From Hyphomicrobiales bacterium (GTDB lineage Bacteria; Pseudomonadota; Alphaproteobacteria; Rhizobiales; Rhizobiaceae), in contig UBYX01000008.1 of NCBI GenBank assembly GCA_900469955.1, positions 124,001 to 188,000 on the forward strand: a stretch of DNA of 64,000 bases, written 5' to 3'. Position numbers and translations under genes: made by a program. A model generated the notes under the pieces. The model was not told the origin of the DNA, did no database searches, and saw only the letters and a list, made by a program, of their open reading frames with translations. This document shows, piece by piece, positions 1 to 8,781 of the stretch (the first letter of the stretch is position 1; every line of letters starts with the position of its first letter).

Positions 1-390
1 CGCTTCATGGGCGAGCACAACGTCATCTCCGGCCGGATGACAAAAAGCGCGGAGGATCGCGTGGTGCTTTCGGTGCCGGAAACGGACCGAGAGTTCCAGG
101 CCACCGGTGACAATTGTGAGCTGATGGAAACGGCGAATATCGCCATTCGCACAGACCGTGTCCGCATCGCGGCACCGTTGGAAAAAGGCCTGGGGTTTAC
201 CGGCTCGATCTCGAATATCGAATATCGCGGCGCTTCGGTGAAGCTCTCCGTCAGCGGTGCCGGCATCGAGGACTTCACCGTCATCGTCAGCGATGCGGCC
301 TTTTTCGCCAATCCGGTCAAGGTTGGAGAAGCAATCCCGCTGTCTTGGAACCGCGAGGACGCGATCGTCCTCGGACATCTCAAACACTGA
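1..390 (+). CDS. ABC transporter ATP-binding protein, C-terminal part (PotA-like), 5' truncated by window
   Basis: The reading frame is open from the first base and ends at a TGA at 388-390, so only the last 129 codons are present. The N-terminal stretch RFMGEHNVI resembles the start of the TOBE domain of spermidine/putrescine-type ATPases, and the rest is a beta-rich TOBE-like fold with no nucleotide-binding motifs. It lies 37 bp ahead of a binding protein and two permeases on the same strand, so it is most likely the ATPase subunit of that importer, with its ATP-binding domain upstream of the window. The exact substrate cannot be told from this fragment. Confidence 0.8.
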   Translation, partial: RFMGEHNVISGRMTKSAEDRVVLSVPETDREFQATGDNCELMETANIAIRTDRVRIAAPLEKGLGFTGSISNIEYRGASVKLSVSGAGIEDFTVIVSDAAFFANPVKVGEAIPLSWNREDAIVLGHLKH

Positions 391-427
391 CGACAATCAT
401 AAAACTCAAACCAGAGGAGAACAGACA

Positions 428-1714
428 ATGACTGAGAACAACAAAACCAAGGGCATCTCGCGCAGGACACTTCTAAAAACGGCATCCGCCGCAGCCGGTC
501 TTGCGGCCGGCTCCGGCGCCATTACCGGCTTCCCGACCATCTGGGCTCAGAACCCGATCACGCTGCGCCAGTTCGGCACTGGTGTTTCCAACCTCAATGC
601 GATCGCGGAAAAGTGCAAGGCCGACCTCGGAATCACGCTTGAGATGACGGCCACCGACTCCGACGCTGCCGCTCAGCGCGCCGTCACACAGCCCAATTCA
701 TACGACATTGCCGATATTGAATACTGGATCCTGAAGAAGGTTTATCCGGCAGGTGTCATCCAGCCGATGGATGTCAAGAAGCTCAAATATTATGACAAGG
801 TCGTGCCGCTGTTCAAAACCGGCAAGCTGAAGCCGGACAGCGTGATCGCCCAGGGTACCGCGCCGCATACCGTCGGCTTCGTTGAAAAACCCGGCACGAA
901 GGCCTTCGCCAAGGGTGAAACCCAATGGTTCACCATGATGCCGACCATCTACAATGCCGATACGCTCGGCATCCGCCCGGATCTCGTTGGCCGGGAGATT
1001 TCGACCTGGGCGGATATCATGGATCCGAAGTTCAAGGGCAAGGCCTCGATCCTCAACATCCCTTCGATCGGCATCATGGACGCCGCGATGATCATGGAAG
1101 CCATGGGCAACATCAAATACGCCGATAAGGGCAACATGACCAAGGCGGAGATCGACAAGACGATCGACTTCCTGATCAAGGCCAAGCAGGCAGGCCAGTT
1201 CCGCGCGTTCTGGAAGTCGTTCGACGAAAGCGTCAACCTGATGGCTTCCGGCGAAGTGGTCATCCAGTCCATGTGGTCGCCAGCCGTCGCCGCCGTCCGC
1301 TCCAAGGGCATCGCCTGCAAATACCAGCCGCTCAAGGAAGGCTACCGCTCGTGGGGCGGCGGTCTCGGTCTTGCCGCGCATCTTTCCGGCGCCAAGCTGG
1401 ACGCTGCCTATGAATATATCAACTGGTACACATCCGGCTGGGTCGGCGCCTATCTCAACCGCCAGGGTTACTACTCGGCGGCGATGGAAACCGCCAAGCA
1501 GCACATGTCTGCCGACGAGTGGGGCTATTGGGTCGAGGGCAAGGCGGCCAAGGGCGATATCGTGGCGCCGGACGGAAAGGTCATGGAAAAGGCCGGTGCC
1601 GTGCGTGACGGCGGCTCTTTCGAGGAGCGCATGGGCAAGGTTGCATGCTGGAATTCCGTCATGGACGAGGACCGCTACATGGTCCGCCGCTGGAACGAAT
1701 TCATCGCGGCTTGA
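428..1714 (+). CDS. Extracellular substrate-binding protein, spermidine/putrescine ABC family (PotD-like)
   Basis: A 428-residue periplasmic binding protein. The N-terminus carries a twin-arginine motif (SRRTLLK, about residues 11-17) followed by a hydrophobic Ala/Gly-rich stretch ending near IWAQ, so Tat export is likely. The start ATG at 428 has an AGAGGAG ribosome site just upstream. The body has the type II binding-protein look of the PotD group (for example WFTMMPTIYNAD and the GGGLGLAAHLSGAK region). It is the second gene of an ATPase-binding protein-permease-permease operon. A polyamine or another small cationic compound is the family expectation. The downstream racemase and acetyltransferase genes may hint at an amino-acid-like substrate, but that is inference. 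Confidence 0.85.
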   Translation: MTENNKTKGISRRTLLKTASAAAGLAAGSGAITGFPTIWAQNPITLRQFGTGVSNLNAIAEKCKADLGITLEMTATDSDAAAQRAVTQPNSYDIADIEYWILKKVYPAGVIQPMDVKKLKYYDKVVPLFKTGKLKPDSVIAQGTAPHTVGFVEKPGTKAFAKGETQWFTMMPTIYNADTLGIRPDLVGREISTWADIMDPKFKGKASILNIPSIGIMDAAMIMEAMGNIKYADKGNMTKAEIDKTIDFLIKAKQAGQFRAFWKSFDESVNLMASGEVVIQSMWSPAVAAVRSKGIACKYQPLKEGYRSWGGGLGLAAHLSGAKLDAAYEYINWYTSGWVGAYLNRQGYYSAAMETAKQHMSADEWGYWVEGKAAKGDIVAPDGKVMEKAGAVRDGGSFEERMGKVACWNSVMDEDRYMVRRWNEFIAA

Positions 1715-1732
1715 CCCACTCGCCGACCGGCT

Positions 1733-1824
1733 CCCTCCTCCATGTGGGGAGGGTTGGGGAGTGGTTTTCGCTCCGGATAAAAACCCCTCCCGCCTGCCCG
1801 GCCACCCTCCCCACAATGGGAGGG
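1733..1824. repeat. Pair of GC-rich intergenic palindromes (rhizobial mosaic-element-like)
   Basis: Two short hairpins lie between the binding-protein stop and the first permease. The first is CCCTCCTCC-ATGT-GGGGAGGG (1733-1753) and the second CCCTCCCC-ACAAT-GGGAGGG (1805-1824). The inner arms, GGGGAGGGTTGG and CCACCCTCCCC, also pair with each other, giving one larger fold. Repeated palindromes of this composition are familiar intergenic elements in rhizobial genomes (the RIME type). Here the fold probably also protects the 3' end of the abundant binding-protein message. Confidence 0.55.
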
Positions 1825-1866
1825 TTAGGTCTGCCGCATCGCATGGAGCCCAAAAGGGAGGCAACA

Positions 1867-2778
1867 ATGGCGACTATGACATCCTCGGAGACGGAACAGA
1901 TCGAACCCAGGCGGGCGAAAAGCTTCCGCTTGTCGCCCACCGCGATTTCCTATCTTCAGGCAACGCCCCTGACGCTGATCCTCGGCGCCTTCTTGCTCCT
2001 GCCTATCCTGATGATCGCGGTCGTCAGCTTCTGGGACTACGACTTCGCCCAGATGTATCCAGATTTCGTCACCTTCAATTACGCCGAAACCCTTGGTTCC
2101 TGGGTCACGTGGAAGACCTATCTCAACACGCTGAAATTCGCCCTGTTCGTATGGGCCATCACCCTCTTCATCGGCTTTTGGGTGGCCTATTTTCTCGCCT
2201 TCCACATTCGAACCACCGCCATGCAGATGGTGCTCTTCCTCGTCTGCACGGTGCCATTCCTGACGTCGAACATCATCCGCATGATTTCATGGATTCCGGT
2301 GCTCGGCCGCAACGGCCTCGTCAACTCCACCCTGCTCAACGCGGGGATTGTACCGGAGCCCATCGAGTGGCTCCTCTATTCGGATTTCGCCGTCGTGCTC
2401 GCGATGGTCCATCTCTACACGCTTTTCATGGTGACTCCCATCTTCAATACGCTGATGCGGATCGACAAATCGCTCGTTGAAGCTGCTCGCGACGCGGGAG
2501 CGTCAGGCTGGCAGATACTCACCAATGTCATCCTCCCACTCGCCAAACCCGGCATGGCGATCGGGACGATTTTCGTGGTGACGCTGGTGATGGCAGATTT
2601 TTCGACGGTACAGGTCATGTCAGGAGGCCAGAGTGCCTCTGTCGCTCTTATGATGAAGAACCAGATGTCGCTGCTTCAATACCCGGCGGCAGCGGCGAAT
2701 GCCGTCGTGCTGCTCGTCTTTGTCCTCCTGATGGTCGCGGCAATTCTCCGCATCGTCGACATCCGCAAGGAACTCTAA
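1867..2778 (+). CDS. ABC transporter permease, PotB-like
   Basis: A 303-residue inner-membrane permease. I chose the ATG at 1867 because GGGAGG lies six bases upstream and the residues before it are translated repeat DNA. About six hydrophobic segments are visible, the first near residues 34-58. The cytoplasmic EAA loop that contacts the ATPase reads EAARDAGASGWQ followed by NVILPLAKPG. It belongs to the spermidine/putrescine permease family and pairs with the next gene, from which it is separated by a single base. Confidence 0.87.
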   Translation: MATMTSSETEQIEPRRAKSFRLSPTAISYLQATPLTLILGAFLLLPILMIAVVSFWDYDFAQMYPDFVTFNYAETLGSWVTWKTYLNTLKFALFVWAITLFIGFWVAYFLAFHIRTTAMQMVLFLVCTVPFLTSNIIRMISWIPVLGRNGLVNSTLLNAGIVPEPIEWLLYSDFAVVLAMVHLYTLFMVTPIFNTLMRIDKSLVEAARDAGASGWQILTNVILPLAKPGMAIGTIFVVTLVMADFSTVQVMSGGQSASVALMMKNQMSLLQYPAAAANAVVLLVFVLLMVAAILRIVDIRKEL

Positions 2779-2779
2779 G

Positions 2780-3598
2780 ATGCAGGGCGACAAGCGCGGC
2801 CGCGAATTTTACATGCTCGCGATCTTCTTCGCGGTCTTCGTCCTGTTCCTGTACGGGCCGCTCTCGGCGATCCTGATCCTGTCTTTCCAGGGGCCGAACG
2901 GTGGGCTCACCTTCCCGCTCAACGGCGTGTCGGTGCACTGGTTCGCAAATCTCTTCGAGACCCAGGCAGTCGGTGATTTCGGAGGGGCTTTCCGGCGCTC
3001 GTTGCTGTTGGGGCTGATGGTCATGATCGTCACCGTGGTCGTGTCGCTGCTGGCCGGCCTCGCCTTTCGGCGTCATTTCATCGGCGCGACCGCCCTTTTT
3101 TATCTCGCCGTGGCAAGCCTCGTTGTCCCCTCCATCATCATCTCGCTCGGCATCGGCGTGCTTTTCCAACAGATCGGCCTGCAGCCCTCCTGGTTCTCCT
3201 CGGCCTTTGGCGCCCACCTCACCTGGACTTTGCCTTTTGGTGTGCTGATCATGTTTGCCGTCTTCAACCGCTTTTCCCCGGCCTATGAGGAAGCCGCACG
3301 CGACCTCGGCGCCACGTCGTGGCAAACCTTCCGCCACGTGGTGCTGCCGATGATCGCACCGAGCCTCATCGGCGTTGGCCTGTTCGGCTTCACTCTTTCC
3401 TATGACGAATTTGCCCGCACGCTGATGACGGCGGGCACCTTCAACACACTACCGCTCGAAATTTATGGCATGACCACGAATGTCACCACTCCCGTGCTTT
3501 ATGCGCTCGGCACGGTTACCACGATCTTCTCCTTCCTCGTCATCGCCGGCACTCTCGGCCTGATCGTCCACCTCAACCGGCGTCGCCAGCGGTCTTGA
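2780..3598 (+). CDS. ABC transporter permease, PotC-like
   Basis: A 272-residue second permease of the same importer. Six hydrophobic segments are visible, starting around residues 10-32, and the EAA loop reads EEAARDLGATSWQ followed by HVVLPMIAPS. The ATG at 2780 overlaps nothing but lies directly after the preceding stop codon, a tight spacing typical of translational coupling. The following racemase-like gene starts within or just after its stop codon, so the transporter and the two enzymes appear to be co-transcribed. Confidence 0.87.
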   Translation: MQGDKRGREFYMLAIFFAVFVLFLYGPLSAILILSFQGPNGGLTFPLNGVSVHWFANLFETQAVGDFGGAFRRSLLLGLMVMIVTVVVSLLAGLAFRRHFIGATALFYLAVASLVVPSIIISLGIGVLFQQIGLQPSWFSSAFGAHLTWTLPFGVLIMFAVFNRFSPAYEEAARDLGATSWQTFRHVVLPMIAPSLIGVGLFGFTLSYDEFARTLMTAGTFNTLPLEIYGMTTNVTTPVLYALGTVTTIFSFLVIAGTLGLIVHLNRRRQRS

Positions 3599-3603
3599 AA
3601 TCC

Positions 3604-4350
3604 ATGCATATTCTCGTCGTAAATCCCAACACCACGGCCAGCATGACCGCGACGATTGCCGACTCGGCAAGACGCGCGGCTCATCCGGGCACCCAGATCG
3701 ACGCCGTTACATCATCGATGGGGCCTGTTTCGATCGAAGGCTATTATGACGAGGCCTTCGCCGTGCCCGGCCTCCTGATGGAGATAGCGAAAGGCGAAGC
3801 GTCGGGAGCCCGAGCGGCGATCATCGCTTGTTTCGACGACACGGGCCTCGACGCCGCACGCGCGCTTGCAACGATACCGGTGATCGGCATATGCGAAGCA
3901 GCGCTTGCCACTACCGCCTTCATCGCCCAGCGCTTTACGATCGTCACCACGATGGATCGCTCCCGTCTGCCTCTCGAGCATCTGGTTCACCGCTACGGCA
4001 TGGCCGGCCGCTGCAAGGTGCGAGCAGCCGACATCCCGGTCCTCTCGCTGGAAGACCCGAATTCGAATGCCCGAGACCGACTGCGTAGCGAGATCACCAC
4101 GGCGCTACGCGATGACAAGGCCGAGGCCATCGTGCTCGGCTGCGCCGGAATGGCCGACCTTTCGGCGGAGCTTGGAACGGAATTTGCCGTCCCGGTGGTG
4201 GACGGTGTCGCAGCGGCCGTCAAACAGGCCGAAGCCCTGGTATCGCTCGGCCTTTCCACCGCCAAGCGCGGTGCTTATGCTTCGCCGATCGCCAAACGCT
4301 ATAGCGGGTTGCTCGAAGCCTTCGCACCGGGCAAACTCGCCGCCTCATGA
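3604..4350 (+). CDS. Asp/Glu/hydantoin racemase family protein
   Basis: A 248-residue cytoplasmic protein starting at ATG 3604; a TTG at 3595 inside the previous stop region is an alternative. The N-terminus MHILVVNPNTTASMT is typical of the hydantoin/aspartate racemase family. The two catalytic cysteines expected for cofactor-independent racemases are present, one in IIACFDDTGLD (near residue 79) and one in IVLGCAGMADL (near residue 178). Family members racemise hydantoins, amino acids or related amides. Its position at the end of a transporter operon suggests it acts on the imported compound. The precise substrate is unknown. Confidence 0.8.
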   Translation: MHILVVNPNTTASMTATIADSARRAAHPGTQIDAVTSSMGPVSIEGYYDEAFAVPGLLMEIAKGEASGARAAIIACFDDTGLDAARALATIPVIGICEAALATTAFIAQRFTIVTTMDRSRLPLEHLVHRYGMAGRCKVRAADIPVLSLEDPNSNARDRLRSEITTALRDDKAEAIVLGCAGMADLSAELGTEFAVPVVDGVAAAVKQAEALVSLGLSTAKRGAYASPIAKRYSGLLEAFAPGKLAAS

Positions 4351-5183
4351 CCACCGATCCGGTTATCCGTCCGCTGAGCCTTCCAGAGACCGAGATGCTC
4401 GTCGACTGGGCGCGCGCGGAGGGCTGGAACCCAGGTCTCGCAGATGCCGCAGCCTTCCACGCCGCGGATCCGAACGGCCTCATTGGCTGTTTTGTCGAAG
4501 ACAAGATGGCAGCCGGAATTTCTGCGGTTCGATATGGCGAGGATTTCGGCTTTATCGGCCTTTATATTGCCCGATCGGACTTTCGCGGCAAAGGCTATGG
4601 GCATCGGGTCTGGAATGCCGGGATGGCGCATCTGCAAGGCCGTACCATTGGTCTTGATGGCGTGGCGGAACGGCAGACCAACTATCGCCAGATGGGCTTC
4701 GAAGCGGTCTACGAGACATTCCGCTGGAGCGGCCGCGTTGAGGGCGGGCTATCCGAGGGGGTGGTTTCGATCACCGCCGGACTAGAGCCGGTCGTCTGCG
4801 ACTATGACCGCCACTTCTTTCCCTCTGAACGAAGTGCGTTTCTAACCGAATGGCTGCAGCCACCGCGCTTTGCCAAAGCCATACTCGGCGGGAGCGGCCT
4901 TCGAGGTTATGCGGTCTGCCGGCAATGCCATGACGGTTACAAAATCGGGCCGCTGTTTGGCGAGACTGCGGAGGACGCAATCTCGCCGCTGAGGGCCTGC
5001 GCCATCGAAACGGGCGCACAAACCATGCATATCGATCTTCCGGCGTCGCAAACAAGTTTCGCCGCCGAGCTCGCAAGCCACGGCTTCACACGCGGTTTTA
5101 CCACCACCCGCATGTACCGCGGTCCCGTCCGCGAAATTCGGATGGCCGGTATCTTTGGGATCACGACGCTTGAACTCGGCTGA
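4347..5183 (+). CDS. GNAT family N-acetyltransferase with additional C-terminal domain
   Basis: A 278-residue protein overlapping the racemase gene by four bases (ATGA), so it is translationally coupled. The first half is a GNAT fold with a recognisable acetyl-CoA loop (RSDFRGKGYGHRVW). The second half, from about residue 150, resembles the extra acetyltransferase-like domain found in a subset of GNAT enzymes (the DUF1248/Acetyltransf_18 type). It may modify the imported substrate or its racemised product, but nothing in the sequence names the acceptor. It ends 63 bp before the convergent dehydrogenase gene, with no clear terminator between them. Confidence 0.75.
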   Translation: MTTDPVIRPLSLPETEMLVDWARAEGWNPGLADAAAFHAADPNGLIGCFVEDKMAAGISAVRYGEDFGFIGLYIARSDFRGKGYGHRVWNAGMAHLQGRTIGLDGVAERQTNYRQMGFEAVYETFRWSGRVEGGLSEGVVSITAGLEPVVCDYDRHFFPSERSAFLTEWLQPPRFAKAILGGSGLRGYAVCRQCHDGYKIGPLFGETAEDAISPLRACAIETGAQTMHIDLPASQTSFAAELASHGFTRGFTTTRMYRGPVREIRMAGIFGITTLELG

Positions 5184-5246
5184 ATGGTGATCAGCGGCGA
5201 ACCGATTGTCGAGTTCAACAGAGGCGAAGCCACCGATACGGGTATA

Positions 5247-6155
5247 TCAAGCCCTGTTTCCGCGATTGAGTCTTTCGAGATGAAGGAGAAGTGCGCTGTG
5301 GTCCCGTTCGGCGCCGCCTTCGGCAACGAACTGCGCAAATTCGTCACGAACATTTTCCGTCAGTGGCAGTGCCAACGACAAAGATTGAGCCATGGCGATA
5401 ACGGCGTTGAGGTCCTTCAATTGATTTCGGCATGATCCTCCCGGCTCGAAATCGCGGCGCACCATCCGCCCGCCATGCAGTTCGAGGATCCTGCTTTCGG
5501 CGAAGCCACCGCGGATAGCATCACGGAAAGCCTCGCGCGAAGCACCGCCCGCCTCTACCAGGATCATGGCTTCGGCCACCGCACCGATGGTCACCGCCAC
5601 GATCTGCTGGTTGGCAAGCTTGCAGATCTGGCCGGCTCCGCTCGGTCCGACATGGGTAACGCGACCGAGCACCGCAAAGACGTCATTCAAAGCCGACACG
5701 ACCTCCCCCTTGCCGCCGGCCATGATTGCCAACGTCCCGGCCTCGGCTCCCACGACCCCGCCCGATACGGGCGCATCGAGATGATCAATGCCGAGGGCCG
5801 CAAGCCGTGCGGCATGGTCTTTTGCGGCAGGCGGCGCAATCGAACTTGTGTCGACGACCACCGTACCCCTGCGCATTGCCTGCGCGCATCCCGAACCAAA
5901 CAGAACCTCCCCGACAGAGTTTCCATCGGTCAGCATCGTGAACACAATGTCCGCCCCGTCTACGGTCTCTGCCGGCGAGGCTGCGACCCGCGCGCCATCC
6001 GATACCAGAGCTTTTGCCTTGATGGGATCACGGTTCCATACGGTGAGAGAATATCCCGCACGGGCAAGCCGGCGCGCCATCGGCGCCCCCATCAAGCCAA
6101 TGCCAAGGAAGGCGATCTTTTTGCCGCCTGCAGGCTTTTCGAGAGCTTCCGTCAC
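5247..6155 (-). CDS. NAD(P)-dependent beta-hydroxyacid dehydrogenase (3-hydroxyisobutyrate / L-threonate dehydrogenase-like)
   Basis: A 302-residue enzyme of the 3-hydroxyisobutyrate dehydrogenase family. The Rossmann signature is FLGIGLMGAPMA near the N-terminus, the substrate loop is DAPVSGGVVGAEAGTL, and the catalytic lysine sits in GQICKLANQ. Members include tartronate semialdehyde reductase and LtnD, the L-threonate dehydrogenase of four-carbon acid-sugar pathways. It overlaps the end of the DenD-like gene by four bases, which favours a role in four-carbon sugar-acid oxidation. The kinase and aldolase partners of that pathway are not in this window, so the physiological substrate stays open. 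Confidence 0.82.
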   Translation of the reverse strand: MTEALEKPAGGKKIAFLGIGLMGAPMARRLARAGYSLTVWNRDPIKAKALVSDGARVAASPAETVDGADIVFTMLTDGNSVGEVLFGSGCAQAMRRGTVVVDTSSIAPPAAKDHAARLAALGIDHLDAPVSGGVVGAEAGTLAIMAGGKGEVVSALNDVFAVLGRVTHVGPSGAGQICKLANQQIVAVTIGAVAEAMILVEAGGASREAFRDAIRGGFAESRILELHGGRMVRRDFEPGGSCRNQLKDLNAVIAMAQSLSLALPLTENVRDEFAQFVAEGGAERDHSALLLHLERLNRGNRA

Positions 6156-7135
6156 AGGCTGCCTCCGAGCTCGTCCTCGATATGGACCCGGATGATCTCG
6201 TCAAAATCCTTCTCAGCTTTGAAGCCGAGTTCCTTGGCACGCTTTGCCTCGAAACCCGGAGCCCATCCCGAGACCATTTTCATGATCATCTCGTCGGGCA
6301 CCCGGCGGATGAGCCGCACGGCCCTGTCTCCGGCGACCCGGCGCAATGCCTCGATCTGCTCGCCGACAGTGGCGCTGACACCCGGCATCGAGAGGTTGCG
6401 ACGCGGACCCACCGTATCAAGATCGAGGTTCGCCGCATGAAGCAAGTATCCGACCGCAGACCGCGGCGAAGTGTGCCAATGACGGACGTCTTCGGAAACC
6501 GGCAGAATGGCTTCCTGACCGATCAGCGGCTCGCGCAGGATATTGGAGAAGAACCCGGACGCAGCCTTGTTGGGTTTTCCGGGCCGAATGCATACGGTTG
6601 GAAGGCGGATGCCGATGCCATCGAAGAACCCGCGGCGCGTATAATCGGAGAGGAGCAGTTCCGAAATGGCCTTTTGCGTGCCGTAACTGGTAAGCGGCGT
6701 CAGATGGAAGTCGTCGGGAATGGGATACGGCAGGGGCGCGCCAACGACCGCGATCGATGAGGTGAAGACGACGCGCGGCCGATAACCATCCTGATCGTGT
6801 GCCATTCGGATCGCATCGAAAAGGTAGCGCGTGCCATCGAGGTTGACCCGATACCCCTTATCGAAATCGAGCTCGGCCTCCGCAGAGACAATCGCCGCGA
6901 GATGGAAGATCACATCCGGCCGTGACTCGACGAGTTGCTCAGCCTCGCCATGCGTCGATAAATCAGCCTCCCGCGTCACCACGATGCCCGCAAATCCCTG
7001 CGGCGTTTCGGGTTTCACCACATCGACCAATGTCAGCTTCTCGAGGCGCTGGTCGTTGATGCCGCCTTCGACAACCAAGCGCGTTGTCAGTTTGCGGCCT
7101 ACCATGCCGGCCGCACCGATAATCAGGATATGCAA
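6152..7135 (-). CDS. denD: NAD-dependent epimerase/dehydratase family, D-erythronate dehydrogenase-like
   Basis: A 327-residue short-chain (extended) dehydrogenase. The NAD-binding motif GAAGMVGRK is at residues 7-15 and the active-site pair YGTQK follows a serine-rich strand (VVFTSSIAVVG). Overall length and the conserved block RPGKPNKAASGFFSNILREP match the D-erythronate dehydrogenase (DenD) group, which oxidises D-erythronate to 2-dehydro-D-erythronate. The coupled beta-hydroxyacid dehydrogenase downstream is a frequent partner. It is read divergently from the FAD-linked dehydrogenase gene, with a shared control region carrying a palindrome. The family assignment is good; the exact substrate is inferred. 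Confidence 0.75.
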   Translation of the reverse strand: MHILIIGAAGMVGRKLTTRLVVEGGINDQRLEKLTLVDVVKPETPQGFAGIVVTREADLSTHGEAEQLVESRPDVIFHLAAIVSAEAELDFDKGYRVNLDGTRYLFDAIRMAHDQDGYRPRVVFTSSIAVVGAPLPYPIPDDFHLTPLTSYGTQKAISELLLSDYTRRGFFDGIGIRLPTVCIRPGKPNKAASGFFSNILREPLIGQEAILPVSEDVRHWHTSPRSAVGYLLHAANLDLDTVGPRRNLSMPGVSATVGEQIEALRRVAGDRAVRLIRRVPDEMIMKMVSGWAPGFEAKRAKELGFKAEKDFDEIIRVHIEDELGGSL

Positions 7136-7198
7136 CGAAACCTCCCATCACCGCCTCGTCCGCACAAGAGCAGCCGAGGGTTCAAAAATATCTTGTAC

Positions 7199-7213
7199 GG
7201 TTGTCTGATAACC
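7199..7213. promoter_or_regulatory. Candidate FadR-type operator between denD and the FAD dehydrogenase
   Basis: The near-perfect palindrome GGTTGTCTGATAACC lies in the 174 bp divergent control region between the two start codons. Its core TTGTCTGA resembles the TTGTCAGA half of the palindrome at 9604-9622, so the same regulator (the FadR-type protein encoded at 8782) may bind both. This is inferred from sequence alone. Confidence 0.45.
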
Positions 7214-7309
7214 TTATATGCTTTGTTTGAAAACAACAGAGTTGCGCGCTCTTCCAATTATCTACCGGTTGAGATGAATATCGGGGCCGCGCAACCGAAG
7301 GAGGACACT

Positions 7310-8755
7310 ATGACCGTGGCGGAAACTGACCTGGTCGGGGAACACCGCCTGGCATTGCGGTCCATGTTGGGGGACGATCTTGTCCTGACTGACGTGGATG
7401 CGATGACACGCTACTGCCGCGACTGGCACGGGGACGTGACGAGCGGGGCGGTGGCTGTCTTGCGGCCTCGGTCTACCGAGGATGTCGCCGCTGCCGTCAA
7501 GGCTTGCCGCCAGCTCGGGCTTTCGATCGTGCCTCAGGGCGGAAATACCGGCCTCGTTTTGGGAGCACTCCCCGATACTCCCGACCATCAGGTCGTACTC
7601 ACGCTGGAACGCATGAACCGAATCCGCAAGATCGATGCGGAGGACTTTTCCGCAACGGTTGAAGCCGGCTGCATCCTCTGGGACGTGAAGGAGGCCATCG
7701 CCGAAAAGGGCATGTTCTTCCCGCTGGCGCTCGGCGCCCAGGGAAGCTGCCGAATCGGTGGCAATGTCTCTACGAATGCCGGTGGGATCAACGTCTTACG
7801 ATATGGGATGACACGCGAACTCGTTCTCGGGCTCGAAGTTGTTCTGTCCGACGGCACCATTTTTGATGGGCTTTCCACACTGCGCAAAGACAATCGCGGC
7901 ATTGATCTCAAGCAGCTTTTCATCGGCGCGGAGGGAACCCTCGGCATCATCACCGCCGTATCGATCAAGCTGACGCCTTATCCGGATCAGGTGGCTACCG
8001 CCCTGCTCGGCCTCGCCTCACTCGAAGACGCGATCGGGTTATATCGCCGCGCCAGGCGCGAATGCTGCGATCTGATGTCAGCGTTCGAATTCATGCCACC
8101 GCTGGCCTTTACCCTTGCCCGGGAAGCGATGCCCGATCTACCTATTCCGATCAGCGATGACTATCCCGCCTATGTCCTGATGGAAATCTCTGGCTCGGGC
8201 CTTGTCGATATCGATGATTTGATGCAGCGCTTCCTGGAGGGCGTCATGTCGGACGGGCTGGTGCTGGACGGTACGATCGCAGCATCGCAGAGCCAGGCCC
8301 GAAACCTCTGGCTGATCCGTGAGGGCATGAACGAAGGACAGGCCAAACGGGGCAGTCATATGCGCAGCGACATCTCGGTTTCGCTCTCCCAACTCGCTTC
8401 CTTTGTGGCTGACGCAGAAAAATCGATCCGGCAGGAATTGCCGGACTGCCTCTGCGTTTCCTACGGGCATGTCGGAGACGGCAATGTTCATCTGAACGTC
8501 CTGCCGCCTGCAGGCCTTTCACCTGACGAGCGAGCAACGCAAATCTACCGAGCAAAGACCGTACTTAACGACGTAGTCGATCGCTACCACGGCAGTATCA
8601 GTGCAGAGCACGGAATCGGCCGCCTCAAACGAAGCGATTTCGACACGCGACTGCCGGAGACCCACAGAAAGCTTCTTACCGCGATCAAGCGCGCCGTGGA
8701 TCCCGATCTCTTGATGAACCCCGGATCACAGTTGAATTTCCAAGCCGAGTCATAG
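7310..8755 (+). CDS. FAD-binding oxidoreductase, D-2-hydroxyacid dehydrogenase / GlcD family
   Basis: A 481-residue flavoprotein. The ATG at 7310 follows an AAGGAGGA ribosome site, so the long in-frame extension upstream is not coding. The N-terminal FAD-binding (PCMH) domain includes PQGGNTGLVLG near residues 75-85. The C-terminal oxidase domain has GHVGDGNVHLNV and SAEHGIGRLKR, the metal- and flavin-contacting histidine motifs of D-lactate, glycolate and D-2-hydroxyglutarate dehydrogenases. It probably oxidises a D-2-hydroxyacid to the 2-oxoacid. Neighbouring FadR-type regulator, fumarylacetoacetase-family enzyme and TRAP transporter suggest it handles an imported hydroxyacid or sugar acid. 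Confidence 0.85.
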   Translation: MTVAETDLVGEHRLALRSMLGDDLVLTDVDAMTRYCRDWHGDVTSGAVAVLRPRSTEDVAAAVKACRQLGLSIVPQGGNTGLVLGALPDTPDHQVVLTLERMNRIRKIDAEDFSATVEAGCILWDVKEAIAEKGMFFPLALGAQGSCRIGGNVSTNAGGINVLRYGMTRELVLGLEVVLSDGTIFDGLSTLRKDNRGIDLKQLFIGAEGTLGIITAVSIKLTPYPDQVATALLGLASLEDAIGLYRRARRECCDLMSAFEFMPPLAFTLAREAMPDLPIPISDDYPAYVLMEISGSGLVDIDDLMQRFLEGVMSDGLVLDGTIAASQSQARNLWLIREGMNEGQAKRGSHMRSDISVSLSQLASFVADAEKSIRQELPDCLCVSYGHVGDGNVHLNVLPPAGLSPDERATQIYRAKTVLNDVVDRYHGSISAEHGIGRLKRSDFDTRLPETHRKLLTAIKRAVDPDLLMNPGSQLNFQAES

Positions 8756-8781
8756 ACGACAGTTCGGAAAGAGGGCGAATC

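Noticed and set aside
698..1867. 389-codon - strand frame opposite the first binding-protein gene
   Set aside because: Shadow frame running through the intergenic palindromes, with no start signal.
5184..5435. 83-codon + strand frame after the GNAT gene
   Set aside because: It lies antisense to the dehydrogenase gene for most of its length and has no ribosome site.
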